From positions 868,001 to 932,000 of the forward strand of contig NZ_JADPMR010000001.1 of assembly GCF_015686695.1 (NCBI RefSeq): a stretch of 64,000 nt of DNA. Direction: 5' to 3'. Positions 9,440 to 18,112 of the stretch are shown here, in pieces (the stretch's first letter is position 1; each line of letters starts with the position of its first letter). The stretch comes from Vibrio nitrifigilis. GTDB lineage: Bacteria > Pseudomonadota > Gammaproteobacteria > Enterobacterales > Vibrionaceae. Under the pieces are notes generated by a model, which made no database searches, was not told where the DNA came from, and saw only the letters and a program-made list of their open reading frames with translations. A program made the translations under genes and the position numbers.

Positions 9440-10395
9440 AACGTCTCGAGTTTCTCGAACAATTTAGGCACGATAAGCGCAGACCGGTTTTGTTGATCGT
9501 TGATGATCAGCCCATCAACATTAGAGCGCTAAACGAAATATTTAAAGATGAGTTCGATGTGGTTATGGCCACCAGTGGCGGACAAGCCATTGAGCAAGCA
9601 AGGGCGCAGCAACCAGATATTATCTTACTCGATATCGTAATGCCTGAAATGGACGGCTATGAGGTCTGTCGGTTACTCAATCAAGATCCATTAACTCTGG
9701 ATATTCCAATTATATTTGTGACGGCCGAAACGGAAGATAACGTCGAGGCTCATGGCTTTGAAGTGGGGGCGGTGGATTTCATTACCAAACCTTTTAACCC
9801 ACTGATTGTGCGAGCTCGAGTCATGACCCACCTGACGCTTAAGCTGCAAATGGACATCATGCGAGATATGGTATTGATTGATGGCCTAACGGGCTTAGCC
9901 AATCGGCGCCGTTTCGATCAGGCATTAAAAGGTGATTGGAACCTATGTCAAAGAGAGCATAAGCCGCTTGCTTTGCTGATGGTGGATGTTGATTATTTCA
10001 AACGTTATAACGATACCTATGGGCATATTGCTGGGGACGAATGTCTGAAATTGGTAGGAAAAGCGTTGCAGTCATCAGTGCGTCGCACGTCAGATATTTG
10101 TTGTCGTTACGGCGGCGAAGAATTTTGCTGCCTATTGCCATTTACTGATGAAGAAGGGGCAACTATCTGCGCGAATAATATTTTACAAGCAGTCCGAGAT
10201 TTGAATATTGAACATGAATCTTCCGACGCAGCCAAGGTGGTTACAGTGAGTATCGGACAAGCGTTTGTCGTGCCTAGTGCTGCCATAACCGCAGAACAAT
10301 TACTCTTGTATGCCGATCAAGCACTATACGTCAGTAAGCAACATGGTCGTAATCGCACGTCGATATTTTGTGAAACGGAAACGAAAGATAATTAA
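9436..10395 (+). CDS. response regulator with GGDEF output (diguanylate cyclase)
   Basis: A 319-residue two-domain protein. The receiver domain (about 15-135) has the acidic pair DD, phospho-acceptor Asp66 in LLDIVMP and the conserved Lys118 in TKPF. The GGDEF domain (about 150-310) has the active-site motif GGEEF at 226-230 and a complete RxxD inhibitory site (RTSD, 217-220) five residues before it, as in PleD. It should make cyclic di-GMP when phosphorylated and be product-inhibited. The start overlaps the end of the hybrid kinase gene (ATGA), so the two are translationally coupled and very likely form one pathway. Confidence 0.93.
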   Translation: MKRLEFLEQFRHDKRRPVLLIVDDQPINIRALNEIFKDEFDVVMATSGGQAIEQARAQQPDIILLDIVMPEMDGYEVCRLLNQDPLTLDIPIIFVTAETEDNVEAHGFEVGAVDFITKPFNPLIVRARVMTHLTLKLQMDIMRDMVLIDGLTGLANRRRFDQALKGDWNLCQREHKPLALLMVDVDYFKRYNDTYGHIAGDECLKLVGKALQSSVRRTSDICCRYGGEEFCCLLPFTDEEGATICANNILQAVRDLNIEHESSDAAKVVTVSIGQAFVVPSAAITAEQLLLYADQALYVSKQHGRNRTSIFCETETKDN

Positions 10396-10518
10396 GCGCG
10401 GTTATTGACGAAATATTCTGCGATTGAACATTCCAATTAGCATTTTTACCTAGATATTACCTTCTACAGTCCCTTATTTGCTAAGTTTATTGGGTAAGTA
10501 TGAATAAGGACTAGCCCG

Positions 10519-11115
10519 GTGAAAACTCCACTATTGATTGTATCGATGCTATTTGCTCAACCAAGTGGTGCGAATCAAACTCCGATCGATCAACTTCACT
10601 TCCAAGATGCAAAGCTCGAACAGTGCGTATCTTATATGGCGAAAGAGGCACATGTCAGCAGTGCTGATCAATTAGAATATCTCCAATGCGCATTTAAAGG
10701 TGCATTGTCATTAAAAGGTATCCAACAGTTACCCGCATTAAAATCTCTCGTGCTAAGTGGTGGTGAAATTAAGGACTTAGGCGCTATCAATCGAATCACT
10801 AGCTTGCGGGATATGCTATTGAATGATGTCTATGTAAGTAATTTTTCATCGTTGAATAATAAAGATCTCGATGTAGTACTTAGCCGAGTCTCTACGCGAA
10901 ATTGGCAACAGCTTAGCCGCGTTCATGTGAGTACTATTTCAATCAAGTCTCCAGGTCAATGCAATCAATATAAGTCACTCGCAAATAACGAAAAAGTAGT
11001 GCTTGCACCACGAGGCACAAGTGATAAAAGAATTTCAGTTGGTATGCAACAGGTATATAACGGCAGTAAAAATGTCTTTATCTCTCTCGATTGTGATTCT
11101 AATGATTTGAATTAA
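10519..11115 (+). CDS. small exported protein with leucine-rich-repeat-like segment
   Basis: A 198-residue protein with a GTG start and a short hydrophobic N-terminus ending near residue 18, a plausible signal peptide, so it is probably periplasmic. Residues about 60-115 show two or three units of leucine spacing (ALKSLVLSGGEIKDLGAI, SLRDMLLNDVYVSNF) resembling leucine-rich repeats. Two Cys pairs (in EQCVS and LQCAF; GQCNQ and LDCDS) may form disulfides. No function can be assigned. It lies 123 bases after the REC-GGDEF gene, so it may share that transcript. Confidence 0.65.
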   Translation: MKTPLLIVSMLFAQPSGANQTPIDQLHFQDAKLEQCVSYMAKEAHVSSADQLEYLQCAFKGALSLKGIQQLPALKSLVLSGGEIKDLGAINRITSLRDMLLNDVYVSNFSSLNNKDLDVVLSRVSTRNWQQLSRVHVSTISIKSPGQCNQYKSLANNEKVVLAPRGTSDKRISVGMQQVYNGSKNVFISLDCDSNDLN

Positions 11116-11261
11116 GATCAAAGAATAAAGTTGCATATTTTTTCGACGCCCGCTAGATTGAGATATTGAAAAGTTGGTTTGCACACATCGTGCTGCACTC
11201 AAGGAAACGTTGTGACTTACTAGGAAGACGAGTCACTATTGATGGATCATGAGGTAACACC

Positions 11262-12128
11262 ATGGCAAAGACGGTTTTACTGGCAGGTGCCACAGGCTAT
11301 TTAGGCAGCTATGTAGCAAGAGAGCTACAAGAGCGTAACTTTCAACTTAGGGCATTAGTTCGCGATGTAGAAAAACTTCAGCAGAAGGGACTGAATCCTG
11401 ATCAACTTTACGTGGGAGAAGTCACTGAGCTGAATACCATCAGTGGGTGTTGTGATGGCGTTGATACGGTAATCTCCACCATTGGCATTACTCGCCAAAA
11501 TGATGGCTTAAGCTATATGGATGTAGACTTTCAAGCCAATTTAAATTTATTGCAGGAAGCAAAAAGAAGTGGGGTGCGTAAATTTATTTATGTTTCCGTG
11601 CTTGATGGAGATAAGTTGCGCAAAGTATCTGTATGCGCAGCCAAAGAAAAGTTTGTTGATGAACTGAAAAACTCGGGACTAGAGTATTCAGTGATTCGCC
11701 CGAACGGATTGTTTTGTGATTTAGATGATCTTTATCATATGGCGGAAAATGGCCGGGTGTTTTTGTTTGATGGCGGTCAGTTAAAGTCTAACCCAATCCA
11801 TGGTGCCGATATGGCGCAAATTTGTGTCGATGCCATAGATGCGCCTCGCATGCATATTACTGCTGGTGGCCCGGATCAAATGACCCATAAAGAGATCGCT
11901 GAATTGGCGTTTAAATACGCAGGTAAAGAGCCACGTATTACTTATATTCCAAGCTGGTCTCGTGGCATGTTATTGGGAATGTCACGCTTTTTTACCAGTC
12001 GCTCCACATATGGTCCATTGGAGTTTTTTATGACGGTCATGTCTAGAGACATGTTAGCACCACCGAAAGGGCAACACCGCTTAGAAGAATACTATCGACA
12101 TATGCATCATAGTCAGCCCAGCAAATAG
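11262..12128 (+). CDS. NAD(P)-binding SDR/NmrA-like oxidoreductase
   Basis: A 288-residue atypical short-chain dehydrogenase. The N-terminal dinucleotide-binding motif GATGYLGSYV and the basic residue after strand 2 (LVRD) point to an NADP-preferring Rossmann fold of the NmrA/YwnB type. The usual YxxxK dyad is not obvious; VSVCAAKEKFVDELKNSG occupies that position, with Ala replacing Tyr, so catalysis by the classical mechanism is doubtful. Substrate unknown. The gene has its own terminator at 12140-12166 and precedes fpr. A role in quinone or redox metabolism is only suggested by that neighbour. Confidence 0.8.
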   Translation: MAKTVLLAGATGYLGSYVARELQERNFQLRALVRDVEKLQQKGLNPDQLYVGEVTELNTISGCCDGVDTVISTIGITRQNDGLSYMDVDFQANLNLLQEAKRSGVRKFIYVSVLDGDKLRKVSVCAAKEKFVDELKNSGLEYSVIRPNGLFCDLDDLYHMAENGRVFLFDGGQLKSNPIHGADMAQICVDAIDAPRMHITAGGPDQMTHKEIAELAFKYAGKEPRITYIPSWSRGMLLGMSRFFTSRSTYGPLEFFMTVMSRDMLAPPKGQHRLEEYYRHMHHSQPSK

Positions 12129-12139
12129 ATCGAATAGGT

Positions 12140-12166
12140 AGCCGAGCTTAAGCTCGGCTTTTTTCT
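12140..12166 (+). terminator. rho-independent terminator after the SDR gene
   Basis: A perfect palindromic stem AGCCGAGC / GCTCGGCT with a TTAA centre is followed by six T residues, twelve bases after the stop codon. Confidence 0.85.
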
Positions 12167-12240
12167 ATACGCTAACCACTGATTTGAGATACGTCTTTAG
12201 CCGTGTTAGCCTAAATTGTCACCATATGAGGAGGTTTAAT

Positions 12241-13005
12241 ATGCATCCACATAGTTTAGTGGCCGGGAAAGTGACCCACCGTATTGACTGGACTGAAAAC
12301 GAATTTTCACTGACAATTCAAGCGCCTGTGGCCCCATATATTGCAGGGCAGTTCACCAAACTGGGTTTATGTAATCAGCAAGGAGAGTGGGTTCGTCGCG
12401 CCTACTCAATCGTCAATCCTCCCTCTCGCCCTCATCCTTCTACTGCGCAAGTGGAATTCTTAATTATTACCGTTCCTGACGGTGAACTATCCAATAAACT
12501 GTATGGACTTAATATTGGCGACACGGTTTATGTCGGTGAAAAGCCGTCTGGATTTATGACAGCAGAAGAAATCCGTCCAGACGCTCAAGAGCTATGGTTG
12601 ATAGCAACAGGGACTGGAATTGGCCCTTACTTAGCCATGCTAGAGGATCATTTAATGCCGTATCAAAACATCGTGTTAGTTCATGCAGTGCGTAAGCAAA
12701 AAGAATTGGTTTATCGCGATCATATTCATCAGTTGCAGGAACGTTATGCGGGGCGTTTACACTACATACCCATTGTCTCACGAGAAAAAGTAGACGGAGC
12801 TTTAAGCGGCCGCATTCCCGCACTCATTGAATCTGGTGTTCTAGAAACAACGGCCGGGTTAACTATCGAAGGGGACAAAAGCTTTATTTATTTGTGCGGT
12901 AACCCTGACATGATCCGTGACACCAACCGAGTGTTAAAGAATAGAGGTTTGCGTAAGCATTTACGTCGTAAACCTGGTCATTTTAGTTACGAAAATTATT
13001 GGTAG
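12241..13005 (+). CDS. fpr: ferredoxin-NADP+ reductase
   Basis: A 254-residue FAD protein that moves electrons between NADPH and ferredoxin or flavodoxin, used in oxidative-stress defence and Fe-S or radical-SAM enzyme activation. Visible motifs are RRAYSIVN (FAD binding, RxYS type), ATGTGIGPYLAM (NADP pyrophosphate site) and YLCGNPDMI near the C-terminus. I place the start at 12241 because AGGAGG lies six bases upstream; an in-frame ATG 57 bases earlier would add 19 residues without homology to the family and lies upstream of that ribosome site. Length then matches E. coli Fpr. Confidence 0.92.
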   Translation: MHPHSLVAGKVTHRIDWTENEFSLTIQAPVAPYIAGQFTKLGLCNQQGEWVRRAYSIVNPPSRPHPSTAQVEFLIITVPDGELSNKLYGLNIGDTVYVGEKPSGFMTAEEIRPDAQELWLIATGTGIGPYLAMLEDHLMPYQNIVLVHAVRKQKELVYRDHIHQLQERYAGRLHYIPIVSREKVDGALSGRIPALIESGVLETTAGLTIEGDKSFIYLCGNPDMIRDTNRVLKNRGLRKHLRRKPGHFSYENYW

Positions 13006-13169
13006 TGAGTGAGTCATTTAAAAAGAGAGCGTGAGATGAATCTGATTGGGTCGACCAGTTGCGCTTCTTGAACGCTGTTCGTCGATTAGGCTCTGACCTC
13101 TGTATCTTGAGGTCACTTATGTATATACTTGATTTACCGATAGTAATGAAAAATAAGGAGGCGTTCTGT
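13006..13169. other. intergenic region upstream of the possible leader peptide
   Basis: The region contains a small hairpin (GACCTC / GAGGTC, about 13096-13115) and a TATACT hexamer near 13124 that might be a -10 element. No gene is supported before the small ORF at 13170. Confidence 0.3.
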
Positions 13170-13253
13170 ATGTTATTGTGGACTCGTAAAATTAATCCAC
13201 ACTTTTATGGCACTAAATGTCGCTCAAGAGTTTGTAATATCGCGCTGCGATAA
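13170..13253 (+). CDS. possible 27-residue leader peptide upstream of an ABC-F gene
   Basis: The sequence AAGGAGG stands eight bases before an ATG that opens a 27-codon frame (MLLWTRKINPHFYG...). The ribosome site is the best in this region. The 3' end of the frame runs into a long stem-loop (13221-13267). The next gene encodes an ABC-F ATPase, a family in which antibiotic-sensing leader peptides and attenuators are known. No homologue is recognised, and a short frame after a chance ribosome site cannot be excluded. Confidence 0.35.
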   Translation: MLLWTRKINPHFYGTKCRSRVCNIALR

Positions 13254-13267
13254 TCTCAGCTTGAGCG
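13221..13267 (+). promoter_or_regulatory. stem-loop overlapping the end of the leader ORF (possible attenuator)
   Basis: The outer stem is CGCTCAAG / CTTGAGCG (8 bp, perfect). The inner stem is ATCGC-gct-GCGAT. The structure overlaps the last ten codons of the 27-codon frame, so a stalled ribosome would keep it from forming. There is no T-run directly after it, so it would not be a simple terminator. Confidence 0.4.
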
Positions 13268-13394
13268 AAAATGTCATGATCATTTATCCTATTTCGTCTA
13301 GAAATTAGCCCATAGAGTTCCTTTCCCTCGAGCTCAGAGAATTATTGTCAGCAAATGACAACGGGCGCTTACGCCTAAAATTCTTGAGTTTATT

Positions 13395-15113
13395 ATGAGT
13401 ACCTATTTAACCACCCAACAATTAACTGTTTGTTATTCCCATGCACCGCTGTTTAATGATCTTTGCGTCACTATCTCGCAAGGAGAAAAGATTGGTCTGA
13501 TTGGCCATAATGGTTGCGGTAAAAGTACCTTGATCAAAGTATTAAGTGGTCGCCAAGAAGCAACTCTAGGTCAGGTTTCAGTGTCACAACGTTGCTTATT
13601 GGGATATGTAGAACAATCTTTACCTGCAAACCTTCTACAAAGTACAGTATTAGAAGCGTTACAAGAACGTTTATTAGCGACTGACCACTGGCAAGCTGAG
13701 TGTCTATTAGCGGATTTAGGTTTTGCCGAAGCCGAGTATCAACGTACTGTAAACCAACTTAGCGGTGGACAGCAAATACGTTTACTACTGGCAAGGGCTG
13801 TGATTACAAAGCCAGATTTATTGTTACTTGATGAACCAAGTAACCATTTAGATCTTCCCTCGATGTTGTGGTTAGAATCATTTTTATCCCAATGGAAGGG
13901 CAGTTTTGTCTTGGTTTCACACGACGATGTGTTGTTAGACAAGGTGACTAATTCCACTTGGATTATGCGTGATTCCTCGCTGTATTATTATGATTTACCC
14001 TGCTCACAAGCAAGAGAACAGTTAGCTGCCAAGGATTGCGCGGACGAACAACGTTTTGCTAGTGAACAGCAAGAGATTGAGCGCCTTGATCAAAGTGCAA
14101 AACGGTTAGCTCAATGGGGTAAAACCTACGATAACGAAGATTTAGCTCGAAAAGCAAAAACCATGCAACGGCGTAAAAACGCGTTTAATCGAGCAGCAAA
14201 CTGAGTTAAGTGATGGTACGCCGTGGATATTATCGTTAAAGGGTAATGCTTTGCCCGCGAATCGTTTAGTTGAATTTTCTACGTGGAATGTTTGTGTTGA
14301 GCAGAGCTGTATTCCACTGTTTGTCGCTCCTTTTATGCAGGTTAAAAGTGGTGATCGGATTGCTATCATGGGCGCAAATGGTTGCGGAAAATCAACGCTA
14401 TTACGTCATTTATATCAGCACTATCAACAACCCATGATTGATGAGGTCAGCCTGCATGACCAATGTCGGATTGGTTATTATGATCAATCGTTACAGCAAG
14501 GTGAGTAGTGAGGCGTCATTAAATAACGCTCTACGACCATTTGCGAATGTCAGTGATGATGGTGCGTAAGCAAGCGCTGATTAATGCGGGTTTTACTTAT
14601 GAACGACACCAGCAAATGGTCAGTGAATTAAGTGGCGGTGAACGAGCGAGATTGTTGTTTACAGGATTGTCGTTGGCTCAATATCATCTTCTCATGCTTG
14701 ATGACCGACTAACCACCTTGATTTAGAGGGTAAAGAACAACTTGCCGATACCTTATCGCATTTTGCCGGTGGTGTTTTGTTGGTCAGTCATGATCGCCGA
14801 CTTATTGAAACCTGTTGTACTCGGTTCTGGGTTATTGTTGATTAACAAGTTATGTGAATATTTGGACGTTAACGAAGCTTATTCCCACCTAGATACAGCG
14901 GTTAAACCGTCCAGTAAGCCTAGTGAATCGCACGATCACATAAGTCAGACTGACTATGAACTCGTTGATGAAGAAGCACTTCTGGTACGTTTAGGTTGAA
15001 TTAGAACAGCGATTAGCCGATGACTTAAAAACGGAAACCACGTCATCAAAAAGTGCGAAACCAGCAACGCTGGCAAGAAGAAATTTGAACAAATCGTCAA
15101 TAAAATCCGTTAA
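13395..15113 (+). pseudogene. ABC-F family ATPase, broken by at least eight single-base indels
   Basis: The frames together give a complete ABC-F protein: domain 1 with Walker A GHNGCGKST, signature LSGGQ and Walker B LLLLDEPSNHLD; a linker; domain 2 with GANGCGKST and LSGGE; a damaged second Walker B that reads MLDD where MLDEPTNHLD is expected; and a charged C-terminus. ABC-F proteins act on the ribosome, in translation or in protection from antibiotics. Frame changes fall near 14180, 14505, 14565, 14703, 14845, 14993, 15030 and 15088, several in short homopolymers (for example one extra A, G or T). The reading frame is restored perfectly by single-base corrections, with no internal loss of conserved residues, so sequencing error is as likely as true decay. 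A terminator follows directly. Confidence 0.8.
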
Positions 15114-15118
15114 ACTAG

Positions 15119-15150
15119 CGCCCCGAGGCCATTCCTTGGGGCCTATTTTT
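15119..15150 (+). terminator. rho-independent terminator after the ABC-F gene
   Basis: A stem CCCCGAGG / CCTTGGGG (one G-T pair) with loop CCATT is followed by a T-run, eight bases after the restored stop codon. A terminator at the expected distance supports reading the broken frames as one gene. Confidence 0.8.
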
Positions 15151-15590
15151 GTTCGTAACGTGCGACTAAATTTGTTCTAGTACTCAAGTTATGGATAATA
15201 GACCGCTTAGGTAGAAAAACCTTATGTTTACTGACAACAATATCGTTGTTTAATACTAATAAGCTGGGTTTTTCAATTGGATTTGTTAGAGTGTGTCCCC
15301 ATATAACGTAGAAGGTCTTCATTTAGAGGCTGAACTCTCTTATTGATCTGATTAATGATATTTTTATGTATTAATCACCAATGTGTTGGACACTGATAAG
15401 CCCTCTATAGTCGAAGTTGTAGCGAATAAGTGATTGCTCAATGCAATGGCCTTTCGTTGCCACTCCCACTGTAATGGGAAAAACAGTCAAATTAAATTGC
15501 TGACTTCTGATTTAACGCATTGTCGCTATATCCAAAGCAATTTAAATTGTTGGACGAACTATTTAAAGAATTTTAAGGTTGGAATGATTG
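15151..15590. other. intergenic region, nothing recognised
   Basis: About 440 AT-rich bases between the ABC-F terminator and the small membrane protein gene. It should contain the promoter of the latter. No repeat, RNA gene or convincing ORF was seen. Confidence 0.35.
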
Positions 15591-16082
15591 ATGTCTGATG
15601 TATCAACAAACGTAGCCGATACCGCGCCTGTAATGCAAACCGTGTTAGACACGTTAAATTCCGGCTGGGGGTATTCAATTGGCGGTATCATTTTAGTGAT
15701 TGCTGCTGGTTATTTTGTGGTGAAAAAACTGAATACACCACGTTTTGTTATTGCGCAAATTCGCCGCCGTAACATGAAAGAGATGAAAAAGCTTGGTACT
15801 ACTGAAAATACCGAAGCAATGGTCGATTTAGATAAGCTGCTCGATTCTGTAGAAGCTTACGCGACTAAACAAGGTATGAGCGGTAATGATATGGCGAAAC
15901 TATTAACGCCACTTCAGCAAGTTAGCCAAAAGAAATCGGCAACGAGTTTCTATCACTCTATGGCTCACATCGCAAAAAATATTGGCGATACTGGCCTAGC
16001 TAACACACTGACGCAAAAATCTAAGCAAGTGAAAGCAAGTTCACCTTTAATGGCTGGCTTGTTAAAACGCGCTGGCGTTTAA
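15591..16082 (+). CDS. small single-span membrane protein, unknown function
   Basis: A 163-residue protein with one membrane helix at about 31-48 (GGIILVIAAGYFVVKKL), followed by a basic segment (RRRNMKEMKK) and a helical soluble domain rich in Ala, Lys and Gln. I take ATG at 15591 rather than the TTG codon just before it. I do not recognise the family. It is a single-gene unit closed by a terminator shared with the convergent hydrolase gene. Confidence 0.7.
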   Translation: MSDVSTNVADTAPVMQTVLDTLNSGWGYSIGGIILVIAAGYFVVKKLNTPRFVIAQIRRRNMKEMKKLGTTENTEAMVDLDKLLDSVEAYATKQGMSGNDMAKLLTPLQQVSQKKSATSFYHSMAHIAKNIGDTGLANTLTQKSKQVKASSPLMAGLLKRAGV

Positions 16083-16105
16083 TTCTAGTCAGTACTAGTA
16101 ATTCA

Positions 16106-16141
16106 TAAAAAAGAGCCTCAATCTGATTGCGGCTCTTTTTT
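16106..16141. terminator. bidirectional rho-independent terminator
   Basis: The stem AAAAAAGAGCC / GGCTCTTTTTT with a 13-base loop lies between two convergent genes and has A- and T-runs on both flanks. Confidence 0.85.
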
Positions 16142-16148
16142 ATTCAAT

Positions 16149-17390
16149 TTATGGACGGCGCTGTGCATAAACCCAATTAATAATCCGGGCATTATCCAGT
16201 GTTGGTACCCAAGAAAAATGATTATAAGGTGTGTTATAAGCATGCATAATGTCATCACTATATAAGGTGATATGGATGTTTTTCGCCCCTTTACGTTTCA
16301 AAATATCGTACATCATCGTCGAGGTGTAACGTGTACAGATATGATCGTTGAGAGCATGCGCGAACCACATTGGTACTGAGGTAATATCGCTGTCAGAAAG
16401 TGCGTTTTCCATTTCCTGATAGCTTGATTCATATTCAGCTTGGCTCAAACGTAACGCATTTGGGCCCGCATTAAATTTGTATGCTAAATCATAACGATCT
16501 GACAATGGGACGATCGTATCTTTTGGTGCAATCACCAGCGCGGCAGCAAACAGTTTTGGATATTGCATGATGAAGCGTAAAGCTGCGCCACCGCCAGAAG
16601 ATGCTCCTGAAATATAAACGCGGTTTGGTGTGACTTCACCACTCTTAATAAGAGTTTGGATGAGTTCATACTTTGCTGTGTTATAACGCTGCATTTGTTC
16701 AAATTGGTCGGGAACATCAGCAATACCAAAACTGTAATTTTCTGGATATTGAACCGACAAAACCGCTGTTTTTTCGTGGTGCTCTATCCAAGTGGTGGCA
16801 CCGCGATTCGCTTCTAAGTTAGCACGTGGATAAGACGATTTGAGCACTTCACCTCCACCATGTTCCCACACCATAAGCGGAGTCGGTGATTGACTATTGG
16901 GTAGGTAGAGCCAATATGAAAGTGTTGTACCATCTTTTGCTGTAAAGGTGTGGTGTTTGAATTCATCAACAGTACGAATCTTAGTGTAATAGTTCAATTG
17001 AGAAGTGCTAAGAGCCTTAACGGAACTGTCGATTTGGAGACGCTCCAAGTTTTGTGTATCAAAGTCTGATAAACCGATCGTAAGATTTTTCCCATGGACT
17101 TTAACACTTGTCACCTTGATGGCTTTGGATACCGTCGATGGAGTGTCATTTGTGGCACTAAAGATAGCATGGACGATAAAGCGCATTCCTTCGAAATGAT
17201 TTATATTGACCGGGTGTTGGAATTCATAGGTTAAACTATCTAAGCGTTTACCAAAGTCACCAATATACATATTGGCGTTGACTTGCTGTATCGCTAATTC
17301 ATCGGATGATGGGGTGGCCTTATTATTCGTTTGGACACAACCAGTTAGAACTAAACTGATTCCTAGAATGATGGATAAAATACGTAACAT
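16149..17390 (-). CDS. lipoprotein, alpha/beta hydrolase (predicted esterase/peptidase)
   Basis: A 413-residue lipoprotein. The signal peptide ends in the lipobox LVLTGC, so Cys17 is the likely lipid-modified residue. The first 130 residues form a domain I do not recognise. The C-terminal half is an alpha/beta hydrolase: oxyanion HGGGE, nucleophile motif SGASSGGG (GxSxG type), Asp in HALNDHICT and a C-terminal His in YNHFSWV, similar to predicted peptidases related to PHB depolymerase. It should act at the cell envelope on an ester or peptide substrate that cannot be named. It is monocistronic, with the terminator at 16106-16141. Confidence 0.82.
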   Translation of the reverse strand: MLRILSIILGISLVLTGCVQTNNKATPSSDELAIQQVNANMYIGDFGKRLDSLTYEFQHPVNINHFEGMRFIVHAIFSATNDTPSTVSKAIKVTSVKVHGKNLTIGLSDFDTQNLERLQIDSSVKALSTSQLNYYTKIRTVDEFKHHTFTAKDGTTLSYWLYLPNSQSPTPLMVWEHGGGEVLKSSYPRANLEANRGATTWIEHHEKTAVLSVQYPENYSFGIADVPDQFEQMQRYNTAKYELIQTLIKSGEVTPNRVYISGASSGGGAALRFIMQYPKLFAAALVIAPKDTIVPLSDRYDLAYKFNAGPNALRLSQAEYESSYQEMENALSDSDITSVPMWFAHALNDHICTRYTSTMMYDILKRKGAKNIHITLYSDDIMHAYNTPYNHFSWVPTLDNARIINWVYAQRRP

Positions 17391-17589
17391 TGAGGTGTCT
17401 CATGGGTGTTGATGAGCATTAACATAAGATGAAACTGATAAAATTATAATAACTGCTTGTTTAATCAAACATTAATGTTCAATTTAATTACTTAAATTTA
17501 AAGTTGATCATACTCTTTTCTGACGTGAATAACTTCCACTTTTTTTCAAAATGCTGTCATAATTGCCCACAGTTTTATTCATTTATAAG

Positions 17590-17601
17590 TGATCTATATC
17601 A
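17590..17601. promoter_or_regulatory. FNR-like site (weak call)
   Basis: TGAT-CTAT-ATCA matches the inner eight positions of the FNR consensus (TTGATnnnnATCAA) but not the outer two. It lies in the divergent promoter region between the lipoprotein gene and the small membrane protein gene at 17654. Confidence 0.25.
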
Positions 17602-17653
17602 TACTTTGGCAACTTGAATTTAGACTGTCATAAACCACTGCTATGCTCAAAAT

Positions 17654-18040
17654 ATGAGTTTAACTTTCACTGTTTTGGGAGTTGCTATGACAGTTTTAGC
17701 TGCGGTTTCGATGAGTATTGGCTGGTTAATGGGTAGTAAGAAAAAGCAGGCAAGTTTTGCCGTTTCTTCTATCAGAAGTAAAATAATCAGTTGTTTACGA
17801 ACTCGTGATTTTTCATCACCGAGTCACCGTATCACATTGCTAGAGCTGGAAAGTCTACAAGATGTATTGTCACACAAACAATATTACAAAGTAGCGTCCA
17901 TGTTTGAAGAGTATATTGTTTTATTGCGTTTGTCTGAATATAAAACCGAGCAGAAAAAGGGATTTAGGTCTCGTTGTGGTCAGCCCTACCAACAGCTGTT
18001 GAAAAACAGCCTTTGCCAGATTTATCGTCAGCTCAACTAG
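17654..18040 (+). CDS. small membrane-anchored protein, unknown function
   Basis: A 128-residue protein with one N-terminal membrane helix (about residues 4-26), a lysine-rich stop (GSKKKQ), and a soluble helical cytoplasmic domain. No family is recognised. It is convergent with the old yellow enzyme gene and separated from it by a terminator. Confidence 0.6.
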   Translation: MSLTFTVLGVAMTVLAAVSMSIGWLMGSKKKQASFAVSSIRSKIISCLRTRDFSSPSHRITLLELESLQDVLSHKQYYKVASMFEEYIVLLRLSEYKTEQKKGFRSRCGQPYQQLLKNSLCQIYRQLN

Positions 18041-18065
18041 TCAATGGTTGGGTTGTTTCATAGAT

Positions 18066-18094
18066 AAAAAGACTCTCAGTAACCTGAGAGTCTT
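18066..18094. terminator. rho-independent terminator between convergent genes
   Basis: A perfect 9-bp stem GACTCTCAG / CTGAGAGTC with loop TAAC has five A residues on its left, which become a T-run for the leftward oxidoreductase gene. Confidence 0.8.
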
Positions 18095-18112
18095 GTCCTA
18101 AGAATCCATTAA

